Of a stretch of DNA of 64,000 bases, positions 11,804-21,395 are shown piece after piece. A program made the translations under genes and the position numbers. The stretch comes from Armigeres subalbatus (lineage: Eukaryota; Arthropoda; Insecta; Diptera; Culicidae). The stretch lies in assembly GCF_024139115.2 (NCBI RefSeq), contig NC_085140.1:27931956-27995955 (forward strand), read 5' to 3'. Under the pieces are notes generated by a model. It was given only the letters and a program-made list of their open reading frames with translations, was not told the DNA's origin and ran no database searches. How positions within the stretch are numbered: position 1 is the stretch's first letter; the number at the start of each line of letters is the position of its first letter.

Positions 11804-12200
11804 GTGCCCAAACCTTTGTTCCTTATGACGAATAAACGAGTCTACATTCAGCATGCAAGCAAACAAGCTAGTTCGGTTTTGTATTTCCTTGGTGTGATTT
11901 GTGGGAAGTCAGTCGTGGAATCGATAGTGAAGTTGGTCAAGTTCGGACGAAGTATTTTTACACTAAGTTCTTTCGAAAATTCCTTCAAAAATTTTGACAG
12001 AAATGTCTTTATAAACTCTTTTCGCTATTCCCTCAGAGAGTCCTTTCTGAACCCCTTCAAAGATATTTTCAGCCATTTTTCCGGAATTTTTTTTAGGAAT
12101 TCTTTCGGAAACTATTTCATTCCTTAATAAATTTCCGAATGAAATCCTAAAAGAATATTCTATGGTTTTACCTGTGGTTTTACTAAAGGAATTTCCCAAC
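11804..12200. other. Low-complexity region of reiterated TTCCTTCGGAAATT-like motifs
   Basis: From about 8210-8690 and again 11470-12200 the sequence is built of loose variants of GGAATTCCTTCGGAAATT. The short ORFs there have amino-acid patterns rich in F, S and N that come from this repetition, so I do not call genes. Confidence 0.5.
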
Positions 12201-12210
12201 GAGAACCTTA

Positions 12211-12525
12211 GGGGCTGTACACATATTACGTAAGCACTTATGGGGGGAGGGGGGGTTGGTCAATTGGGCTTATTCTACGAGTCGAGTGATGTGAGGTGAG
12301 TCGATTTTAGCAATTCTCACGTGAGGTGACCATGTTATTCAAATGGGGCTTTACGACTCTTCTCACGTCATTCGAGCAATCTCACGTCACTCCACTCGTA
12401 GAATAAGCCCAAATATCTTACGCTCCATATAAATAAAAATTCATTTGTATGAAAAAAATCTTACATGGGGGGAGGGGCGGTCGAAAACCCCAGAAAAATT
12501 GCTTACGTAATAAGTGTACGACCCC
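12211..12525. mobile_element. Harbinger-type MITE with TTA duplication, holding a nested MITE
   Basis: GGGGCTGTACACATATTACG at the left and CGTAATAAGTGTACGACCCC at the right are inverted, with TTA at 12208-12210 and 12526-12528. A TTA/TAA duplication fits PIF/Harbinger. Confidence 0.75.
12265..12411. mobile_element. MITE nested in the 12211-12525 MITE
   Basis: TGGGCTTATTCTACGAGT at the left is inverted at the right (ACTCGTAGAATAAGCCCA), with AAT on both sides (12262-12264 and 12412-12414). Length 147 bp. It inserted after the host MITE, giving a relative age order. Confidence 0.7.
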
Positions 12526-13464
12526 TTAATGGTTTTTGAAAAAATGCCTATATGAGTTTCCCCAGTTTCCATAGGGTTTTATAAAGAAATTTCTAATGCA
12601 ACGTCAAAAAAATCGTAGTTTCCTCCGGAAATCCCTTCAGGAACTCCACCAAGAACTTTTTTTTGTCATATTTTACCAACTTTTGAGGAAAATATTCAAT
12701 TTGATTGATCATCGTGCCCCAGCCTTACTCAGCCAGAGCTCATTTTAGTTATGTTGATCATTTATTGAGATTTGTGCATACAAGAACGCAAGGGGAGCAA
12801 ACTGTCCATTATGGTTGGTTGTCATTAGAGGATTCCATCGTGACGGTCCTTCCAGGATCCAAGGGTCACAGCAGGTGAACAAACTGCAAATTATCTAAAT
12901 ATACTAGATATGCAGCCGCTTAAACATTGCCCAATTATATGTGTAACTCAAAGAATAGTAGTTAGAATTGTTTTGTAATTTAGATAATATATTGAGAAGT
13001 AAATCGACTGGAGTTTTTAAAAATCATGAATTAGGAAAACTTTAGGAAAAAATATTAACAAATTAGTCCTTTGACACCGAAGTCTAATTCTCAATACTCC
13101 TCAAGGGTTACGAAAAGTGAAGCAGGATTCGTTTTTAAATAACTTAAATAATTAATTTAATTTAATTTAAATAACATTTTGAGATCAGGTACTTGTTAGT
13201 TTTGCTGGTAATTTACTATGGAATGTGCTGTTTGATGATCGACAAACATTACAAATTTAATCCACTGAAGTCGACTTTTATACGGGCGATTCGTACCGTG
13301 TGAATCAAATTCACGTGAATTCAAAAATCCGCGTTAAAATTGATTTTTTAGCCAATGATTTTTTCATTCACGCCGCCGCCGCCAATAAAGCCAACGGCGC
13401 GCCGCCGGGGCAAAAGTGACCACTACGCCGCCGCCGCCGATTATATGACCGGCGCACAGGTCTA

Positions 13465-13545
13465 ACCGTAATATGTCGTGTTGTATAAGCTTCACCATGT
13501 TCGCCCAAATTCGAAAGCTGTCGGATCAGCCTCCTTTAATGTTCA
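13465..13545 (-). pseudogene. Upstream half of the non-LTR tail split by the hAT element
   Basis: See 6780-7100: this part supplies LIQHDILRWAGQ and the residues before it, on the minus strand. Confidence 0.6.
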
Positions 13546-13630
13546 TGTTTCAATCTCTGACACTCCACATAAATAAATCAAATCACATGGAATTAGCTAT
13601 CTGTTGAATTAAATAATCAAAGGAAAAACT

Positions 13631-13636
13631 TTTATT
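13631..13636 (-). terminator. Poly(A) signal AATAAA for METTL3
   Basis: TTTATT on the plus strand lies about 70 bases beyond the METTL3 stop codon. Confidence 0.6.
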
Positions 13637-13706
13637 ATGCCAATCTATTTGACTTTACATAATTGATAAAATAAAAAATGTAAACTTTTCTTATGCGATC
13701 GTAAAA

Positions 13707-15632
13707 CTAGGGATTCTTCCCCGGAGTCATGCAGTTCCCATCTGGATATCGCTTCTGGAATGAGCTTATCAATTCCGGGTCCACCAAACGGATACCGTCT
13801 AACTGGTTGCCGAGCGTAATCCTACAAGTGAAAGAAAAGGTTTAATTATACCCACATTTTGTTTCTTATCCTACAAAATCACTCACCAGTTGGGTTGCAC
13901 ATTGTGCGGTCTGCCGAACAGCTCAATCTTCCTCGTGCCGGGACTCAAGCGTTCGATTATTCCGTAGATTTCATCCGGCTTGTGGCTGGTTGCTCGCACT
14001 TCTGCAACAATGACATCGCAATCCAGTCCCCGATTCAAATTGGGAGGGTTCCCCTTCATACCCACCAGACAGTGTTCCTTTCCGTGGTTCAACCAATGGC
14101 CGGTTCTACCGGTACGAATTATTCGTTGCAGCTGATTTGTTTTGACCCAAATCAATTCGTCCACGCGTTCGTAGCCCCACAGCTTCAGACATTCTCGTCC
14201 AAGTTCCATGGCTCGGCCAGTAACCCACAGAAATATCAGTCCATCGTCCTGCAGGGCCGGAACGCCCAACTGTCTCATCTCGTCATCGGACATCGTGCCA
14301 TAAGGAAGTTCCATGTGGATGTCCCATGGCGGATCGGCCATTACAACGGCAAATTTCCCCAGCACGGTCATGTCCAGATAACGCAAATCACACTGAATCC
14401 ATTGCGGTGGGTACAACGTAGCACAGGGGTCGATTGTACGCTTGGAAACCTCGCCTTCGAACTTGGAACCCGTATTCTGACCAACGAACGTATCTACTTC
14501 ATAATGCACATACTTGCAAGTATCCATGTGAAAGCATGTATTCAAAAAACTGCAATCGCCGAGCGACTCGTCCGTATGAGATTGGATGATCTTCTTGAAG
14601 TGAAGTTTATTACATTGAAATTTGATTTTATCATCTACTTTCTCCTTCTTAATTTCGACGATCTCAAAACCATTGTTATCATCGCTAATGATAACGTCAT
14701 CATCATCCTCACTATGCAACAATGCATCGTTCGCCGCCTCCAGCGAACGCAAACACTCGATTCTCGTTCCGTGAGGGCAAAATTCCATCACTTGTACCCC
14801 ACCTTGCGATTTGAACTTCTCCGCCAGTGATCGTTCTTTCGCCGTTGGCTTTGTCAGCAGTTCCAAAATTTCCTCACCGACCTGCTTGCTTTGCTTCTCA
14901 CGGGTGGACGGCAACGACAGTAAAGACATGATATCAGAAGTACTGCTCAGAGTGCTGGATTCTCCGGGCTTCTTCTGTGATTCCTCCTTCACCAAACCTA
15001 AACCCAAACGAGCAATCTTCGAGTCCGAATCCATTTCCTCTTTGATCGCCTTCCGCTTGGTTGCTTCCCGTTCAGTTTGGTTGAGTAGCAGATTGTCGTA
15101 CAGCGACTGAAGATTGCCATACTCAGCCGAAATGACTTCATACCCTACAGTGCCGCCGATGCTTACTTCCTTGATGTTGACCAAATTTTGACCGGACAAT
15201 TTCTGCAGGCAATACAGAATCGACTCGTTCGGAGTGAATCTCTGAATAATTTTCTCAACCCGTTGCGCGATTTGGGTAGAGTTGGAAGGCAAAATAAGGC
15301 TGCGATCCACCAGCACTTTCACCAGGGTTTTCTCCACTTCTGAATCGATGTCTGGGGATAAAAAAAAATGAGGAAACTTACATATAGGCGTACTCAGTAA
15401 TAGACATTATAAGATCAAACTCACCTTGTTCAAGCTTAATAGCCGTGAGAAGGATTTTGCTTTTATCATCCGTCGTGGAGACGCCGGCCTCAGTTTTGAT
15501 CAGACCGACAACACTCGGCCCGGGACTGCTTCCACCAAACAGGTCCTGCCGTTCCTTCTTACGTTTCTCTAAACGCTCGCGCAGGGTGTTTCGTTTGGCC
15601 TTGACGGCGTGAATTTCCTCCCAGGAGGACAT
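13707..15632 (-). CDS. METTL3: METTL3 (Ime4), catalytic m6A mRNA methyltransferase subunit
   Basis: Exons are 15632-15425, 15351-13887 and 13821-13707 on the minus strand; introns of 73 and 65 bp are GT-AG and the frame is continuous, giving about 595 residues, close to fly and human METTL3. The N-terminus is a charged helix (ETLRERLEKRKKER-type). Two CCCH zinc fingers follow: C261, C269, C316, H320 and C336, C342, C348, H352. The methyltransferase domain carries the catalytic DPPW at 409-412, then WLNHGKEHCLVG and RATSHKPDE, which bind S-adenosylmethionine and RNA in the family. The last exon gives NWITLGNQLDGI and ends GKNP. In known systems METTL3 pairs with METTL14 in the nucleus and methylates adenosine N6 in mRNA. 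All key motifs are intact, so I expect a working gene. Exon 1 would otherwise run into an in-frame stop in the intron. The start ATG at 15632 follows the family N-terminus (MSSWEEI). Confidence 0.97.
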
Positions 15633-15921
15633 GGTTCCGTAATAAGTTAGATTTTAAATCTCCAAAATGTTCAACACCTCGCAAAATCCGCAAAATACTG
15701 TTGTTTACGCGCAGTCAAACGCTCAAAAGTACCGTAAACAGCCGTAAACAAAATAAAGCACTTTTGACAACGTCGTTGCGGTGCGTTTAGTACCCGCGCT
15801 TGAAACAAAAAAAAACAAAATTCGGTACCCGCGTACACATTAACAAAAATGTGCCTAATTAGAAATAAAATCTACTCACTTTAAATGAAATCAGCGGTAA
15901 ACGGAGAAACACGTTTACTTA
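15633..15921. promoter_or_regulatory. Upstream region of METTL3
   Basis: This should hold the 5' UTR and promoter. Two close copies of CGTAAACA-type sequence occur near 15730-15750 and repeated GTACCCGCG near 15790-15830. No TATA box or initiator is convincing. Confidence 0.4.
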
Positions 15922-17987
15922 CAGGGGTTAGGCAAAATGATTGAGATAGGCAAAATTTGGCCCAAATTCAAATCCTTATAACTTTTTGAAAAATTGATGA
16001 AATTGGACAAAACCGGAAGCATTCAACGGCAAATTTAGTCAAGATTTAGGAACATGCACGGTCACGAATACTGGCTACCGGACACCGGAGATGTTCCGGA
16101 TTTTCGGAGGCCATGTCAAAAACACATTTTTTCTGCCGCTCGTATTTTTGTGTGGTTTGAAGTTACATCGATAAACATTATTTTCCTAGAAACTAGATCT
16201 TATTGAAAATTGAATGCGGGCTGTTGCGCTAAGATCCGTTGAAAAACATCCGAGATATGTCCATTTCAGTAAACCTGGTTCCGGATACTATGGTCAATTA
16301 TGTGTATCCTTCCAATGTATATATTATCCGGTACCATATCAATATTGGTATCAAACTTCAAGATTTTTCATGGAGATGCTTCAGGAAGCATATGCAGGAC
16401 GATCAGTTGCCCTGACCACTCTGTAGTAGGTTCCAGGTGCCCCGGGGAAGTGGCCAATTTGAAAAAACGTTCAGAACCCTATCAATATGGGTATCAAACT
16501 TCAAGATTTTTCATGAAGATGCTTCAGGAAGCATATTCAGGATGGTCAGTTGCTCTGACCACTCTGTAGTAGGTTCCAGGTGCCCCGGGGGAAGTGGCCG
16601 ATTTGAAAAACGTTAAGAACCCTATCAATATGGGCATCAAACTTCAATATTTTTCATGGAGATGCTTCAGGAACCATATTCAGGATGATTAGTTGCCCTG
16701 ACCACTCTGTGGTAGGTTCCAGGTGCCCCGGGGAAGGCGGCCAATTTGAAAAACGTTCAGAACCCAATCAATATGGGTATCAAACTTCAAGATTTTTCAT
16801 GGAGATGCTTCAGGAAGCATATTCAGGACGATCAGTTGCCCTGACCATTCTGTAGTAGGTTCCAGGTGCCCCGGGGGAAGTGGCCAATTTAAAAAACGTT
16901 AAGAACCCTATCAATATGGGTACCAAACTTCAAAATTTTTCGAGGTGATACCTTTAAATGCATTTTAGAACCAGCAGCTGTCATGACCACTCTGTAGTAG
17001 GTTCTAGGTGTCCTGGGGAAATGGCCAGTTTGCAAAATGTTCGAAACCATATCAAAATGAGTATCAAAGTTCAAGGTTTTTCATGGAGATGTTTTTGGAC
17101 TCTCCTGTCGAATAGAGTTCGCCGCAGCACGAAGTTGACCATCTCCAAAACGCTCATTAGACTGGTCTGCCTCTATGGCGCACCTGGAACCTACTACAGA
17201 GTGGTCAGAGCAACTGATCGTCCTGAATATGCTTCCTGAAGCATCTCCATGAAAAATCTTGAAGTTTGATACCCATATTGATAGGGTGCTGAACGTTTTT
17301 CAAATTGGCCACTTCCCCCGGGTCACCTGGAACCTACTACAGAGTGGTCAGGGCAACTGATCGTCCTGCATATGCTTCCTGAAGCATCTCCATGAAAAAT
17401 CTTGAAGTTTGATACCCATATTGATATGGTTCTGAACGTTTTTCAAATTGGCCACTTCCCCCGGGGCACCTGGAACCTACTACAGAGTGGTCAGGGCAAC
17501 TGATTGTCCTGAATTTGCTTCCTGGAGCATCTCCATGAAAAATCTTGAAGTTTGATACCCATATTGATATGGTACCGGATAATATATACGTGATTGGAAG
17601 GATATACATAATTGACCATAGAATCCGGAACCAGGTTTACTGAAATGGCCATATCTCGGATGTTTTTCAACGGATCTTAGCGCAACAGCCCGCATTCAAT
17701 TTTCAATAAGATCTAGTTTCTAGGAAAATAGTGTTTATCGATGTAACTTCAAACCACACAAAAATACGAGCGGCAGAAAAAATGTGTTTTTGACATGACC
17801 TCCGAAAATCCGGAACATCTCCGGTGTCCGGTGGCCAGTATTCGTGACCGTGCATGTTCCTAAATCTTGACTAAATTTGCCGTCGAATGCTTCCGGTTTT
17901 GTCCAATTTCATCAATTTTTCAAAAAGTTATAAGGATTTGAATTTGGGCCAAATTTTGCCTATCTCAATCATTTTGCCTAACCCCTG
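15922..17987. mobile_element. Foldback element with about 400-bp inverted termini, internal tandem units, TA duplication
   Basis: The left end CAGGGGTTAGGCAAAATGAT is repeated inverted at 17987, with TA at 15920-15921 and 17988-17989. The inverted termini run about 400 bp (to about 16335 and from about 17575) and differ at only scattered bases. Inside, units of about 135-140 bp (TTCATGGAGATGCTTCAGG ... GTAGTAGGTTCCAGGTGCC) occur about five times in forward orientation (16330-17095) and about three times inverted (17185-17580). A TA duplication and CAG start suggest mariner/pogo ancestry (inference). Short ORFs inside are by-products of the tandem units. Confidence 0.85.
17096..17185 (+). pseudogene. 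Scrap of non-LTR reverse transcriptase at the centre of the foldback element
   Basis: The plus strand reads SNRVRRSTKLTISKTLIRL then VCLYG, matching the RTE-type tail RTKxxxYKTLIRPVxLYG (seen here at 2000 and 40060). It sits exactly between the forward and the inverted unit arrays and is not a repeat of them. About 28 codons remain. Confidence 0.65.
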
Positions 17988-18020
17988 TATAAATGCGTAC
18001 TTTTTCCTTGCTATCTCTTT

Positions 18021-19067
18021 CCCGACCAACCATTTCTTCAAGTTCCCGACCAACCATTTCTTCAAGTTTCTTCAAAAATTTTCATATCAATCTTTAAAGA
18101 TTCTCTTTCCAAACATCGATAGCGATCGATGCCATTTCCTGAAGAATCTCAAATTAGACAGAAGTTAAAACACGACAAATTTATAACGATCTTTTTCAAA
18201 ATATCAATACCAATTGATGCCGTTCAAAAGATACGATTTTTCGTCGGTCTACTTTATCGACCTTCCAAAAATTCGACAAAATAAAAATCTTCAGAAGTAC
18301 TTCGAGAGTCTTTTGCACTTACAGATTTTTTTTTTATTTATTCGCTTATTTGAGAATCGAACCTGAAGAACCAATGGTGTTGATTTGCGCAGTGAACTGA
18401 ATCACTAAACCAAACTATGTTTTTCAATGCGTGTAGTTAAATTGCAATAACATTCTTCGCCATGTAATTTATTTGAAATACATTTTTCGCCTTATAACAT
18501 TCTCCTTTTCATTTTACTTCACTTCCATGCAATACATTTCAAACATTTCTACATAGAATGGTTCTTCAACACGGAATCGTTCTTTTGCGATTATTGAAAA
18601 AACGAATATCGTTTCATTCAACATTCGTCCATAATAAATTTCTATTCCGAAAATCTAGATTTCGGAGGACGTAAACAAAAGCCAAAATATCAATCGATTT
18701 TTCGATGTCCAACGATATGAATCGATGAACTATAAAAAGCGTTATCACAGTGGTGTTCATCGATGAAATTCTTTGTCAAAATATATCATTGCGTTGAGAT
18801 CGTACTTTATCAAAAATCAGATAACGTTTCATGAATATTCATAACGTTATTGCGATGAATTCAGTGGTAAAGATGTATCGGTGTTTATCTTTGAAATGCT
18901 ATATCAAAGTATTTTATTCGGTTGATAACATTCTTTACATGATTAGAGTTAACGATTCATCAAGATTTATATCGATGTTGGAAATATTTTAGGGTAAAGA
19001 AATACCGACAATATTATTCAATTTTGTTTAAAGAACTTTGAAGTAGTTTGACGAATGGTTGGTCGGG
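18021..19067. mobile_element. Possible TIR element, CCCGACCAACCATT termini
   Basis: CCCGACCAACCATTTCTTCA, present twice in tandem at 18021-18060, is mirrored by AATGGTTGGTCGGG ending at 19067. The interior is AT-rich with many ATCGAT motifs and no ORF. The target duplication is unclear, so the boundaries are tentative. Confidence 0.45.
18340..18420 (-). repeat. tRNA-derived SINE-like fragment with A-rich tail
   Basis: On the minus strand, TTTAGTGATTCAGTTCACTG (A-box-like) is followed by GGTTCGATTCTC (B-box) and an A-rich tail (T run at 18326-18336 on the plus strand). The spacing of about 35 bases fits a tRNA-derived SINE head. Confidence 0.5.
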
Positions 19068-19253
19068 TTCTCTCTGTTGAAAAATCTACCCATTTTGGGC
19101 ATGAGCATGATGACCCATTTCGTAGTTGCTACTCCGTGATCGACCAGAACAATCGCAATTGCACAGGGAACCAATGTATGAAAGCATGGGATTTGCTCTC
19201 CAGCCTCAATGTGAACAGTCCGAGAGCTCTATAGTATTTTGGACATTGGCGTA

Positions 19254-19450
19254 ACTACAGGGGGGCTAGCCCCCCCTAGAAAATATGTTACTTTGTATAA
19301 GTATTGCATATATCTAGTCCACTGATTATATATGGGGGTAAATGCAGAGAAAGGATTGTCTTCATTATCCAATCCTTCTCTTCGAAACATTACAACAAGT
19401 TGAATCTATTCGCTTAAGTTTTTGAACTTCGAGCAATTGTTATAAGGCTT
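19254..19450. mobile_element. Left-end fragment of the hAT family seen complete at 21396-23547
   Basis: CATTGGCGTAACTACAGGGG and the next 150 bp (TCTTCATT, CTCTTCGAAACATT) match the left end at 21396 with differences. No matching right end is found nearby, so it is truncated or solo. Confidence 0.65.
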
Positions 19451-19533
19451 GCTCACGACAAAATCTGGACTCCTCAAAACACATTATAACTTATGAAATA
19501 CCAAAGGAAATACCTCATCAACAAGTGCTACAA

Positions 19534-19829
19534 GTCTTCTTCTTCTTCTTCTTATTGGCATTACATCCCCACACTGGGACAGGACCGCCTTGCAGCTTAG
19601 TGTTCATTAAGCACTTCCACAGTTATTAACCGCGAGTTTCTAAGCCAGGTTACCATTTTTGCATTCGTATATCATGAGGCTATCACGATGATACTTTTAT
19701 GCCCTGGGAAGTCGAGACAATTTCCAATCCGAAAATTGCGTAGACCGGCACCGGGAATCGAAACCCGGCCACCCTCAACATGGTCTTGCTTTGGAGCCGC
19801 GCGTCTTACCGCACGACTAAGGAGGGCCT
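19534..19829 (-). repeat. tRNA-derived SINE, copy 1 (Feilai/Gecko-like)
   Basis: On the minus strand the head reads CCTCCTTAGTCGTGCGGTAA, then GGGTTTCGATTCCCGG (B-box). It continues through a body of about 200 bp and ends in AAGAAG repeats (CTTCTTCTT at 19535-19552 on the plus strand). It is closely similar to copy 2 at 36292-36582. The Aedes SINE family name is a guess from the tRNA-derived head. Confidence 0.8.
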
Positions 19830-20702
19830 GCATTAAAAGTACTTAATGAATAATTTACAATTTCTTGAGATTTGCAAGTTTTTCCACGGTTTTGTGATTA
19901 ATTGTTATCTAAATTTGGAAATTCGACTTTGAGCAGACTTAATTGGGGATGTCCAAAATGTGTACATTTGGAAGTCCGAAACATAATGCACTGTCCAAAA
20001 CGAAGAATATTTGGTCGGAGTTCAGCCAAACCGCACCAAGCGGCTTTTCGACTGGCTTGTGATATTTTGTTCGTAAAAGGACATAACGGAAATAGTTTCA
20101 TATCAATTTGAACGTACATTTGCAGTATGATATCCTCAGTAATGAGGTTGAGGGATATCCGAAACGATTTACGATCAATTAAATCTGCTAAACGAAAGTT
20201 TGAGCAGAAAAATCGGAAATTTTTCGTTGGCTCTTGGTGCGATTTGGCTGAACCCCGACCATTTTCATTTCATAAAGTGGCCATTCTCAGCTATATATCG
20301 ACATTTGATGGAATTTTTAAACATCTATTTCAAAAATGAAACTACCATCTTTGAAGTGATAAATATTCGCTAATATCAAACCAAGATAAAATTTTCGAAA
20401 CGACTTATAAACGGCTGTAAACAAAGATTCAAACGTCGATTTTACGAATCTGATGGCACTTCGACCCAAACCAACGCCATCAATAAGGTTTCACCGCAGG
20501 TTTCACAGTGTGACATCACACGTATGTAATCACAGCTGCGTCCTGGTGAATTTCATCCATATTTGACAGGTATCGGTGGATTGTATATAAACCAAGGTTC
20601 ACCCGCTTGCTGCGGGAGATATGATGAACCTCATGAACCTACCACCGATAATTGTCAAATTGAGATTATTCGATTGAGTTTTTGAGGTTATGTTTATTTG
20701 AT
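19830..20702. other. AT-rich intergenic stretch, no gene seen
   Basis: Two short ORFs (plus 19902-20111 and its minus shadow) cover the same bases and show no family motif. No splice sites or RNA gene convinced me. Confidence 0.4.
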
Positions 20703-21223
20703 GTAAAACCGACGAACCGACGTGTCACTGGCGCTCTCTGATTGTCTCACACTTTTTAACGGTCATTCGCTTTTGCGGGCGATCGCTCCTGTCAAATGAG
20801 CTAAGACACAACTCCGCTGCAATGTGAATACACGTTGGTTGTACTCAAGATGAATACACAGCTAGGTGTTGCAGTCTGCCCAATTTATGGACGAGAAGAA
20901 GGCGGGGTGAAAAATTCATTTTCGGTGCAAAACATAAACAAACCGGCTGGCTCTCCCATACTAAAATCCAAGATGGCTGAATCGTGAATTTGGCAGATTG
21001 GAACACCTAGTGGTGTATTCATCTTGGTTGTACTCTAGTTGGTTGGTGGCTGAACTACGAAAACTTCGCGAGCCATTATGGGGCGGTGTGGTGTATTCAT
21101 CTTGGTTGTACTCTAGTTGGTTGGTGGCTGAACTACGAAAACTTCGCGAGCCATTATGGCGTCGTGGGCAGCAAATTTGAATTAATTTCCATGGGGTGAC
21201 ACGTCGGTTCGTCGGTGGTAAAA
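20703..21223. mobile_element. TIR repeat with an internal 79-bp tandem duplication
   Basis: AAAACCGACGAACCGACGTGTCAC near 20705 is mirrored at 21196-21223 (GTGACACGTCGGTTCGTCGG). Inside, GTGTATTCATCTTGGTTGTA with the next 50 bases is present twice (about 21010-21080 and 21089-21160). The two open frames across it are by-products of this duplication. Confidence 0.6.
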
Positions 21224-21271
21224 CCTTATAGGTAGCCGAAACCTCCACCTACCCAGAATTTATGCAATTAA

Positions 21272-21390
21272 GAGTGGCGACATGTGCCACATTTCGAGAC
21301 GCATTCGATAGGTCTCCTGCTCGTTTGGAACACGATCTTGTATGGGAATGACAGATGAATTTTGTTCCAATTCTGACAGTGTCGCCACTC
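21272..21390. mobile_element. 119-bp MITE with TTAA duplication (piggyBac-type)
   Basis: GAGTGGCGACA at the left is mirrored by TGTCGCCACTC at the right, with TTAA at 21268-21271 and 21391-21394. The hAT element at 21396 then inserted across the right boundary, using CTCTTAAT as its own target. Confidence 0.75.
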
Positions 21391-21395
21391 TTAAT

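Larger units (their letters stand above)
7101..13464. mobile_element. Large hAT-type element or composite, 8-bp target duplication ACCGTAAT
   Basis: The left end TAGACCTGTGCGCCGCCGCC and the right end, read inward TAGACCTGTGCGCCGG, are inverted. Exact 8-bp direct repeats ACCGTAAT lie at 7093-7100 and 13465-13472. Both subterminal regions are rich in CCGCCG triplets, which are otherwise rare here. An 8-bp duplication is the hAT signature. No transposase is recognisable in the 6.4 kb; instead the interior is AT-rich and holds further TIR elements (8704-11470, 8940-9130, 10051-10200, 12211-12525). It is therefore a non-autonomous element or a decayed parent swollen by later insertions. Confidence 0.8.

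Noticed and set aside
13859..14830. 323-residue plus-strand ORF
   Set aside because: It is antisense to METTL3 exon 2, whose motifs are unmistakable; the frame is a shadow.
20961..21248. ORFs with duplicated SSWLYSSWLVAELRKLREPL
   Set aside because: They follow a 79-bp tandem duplication inside a TIR element and have no domain.
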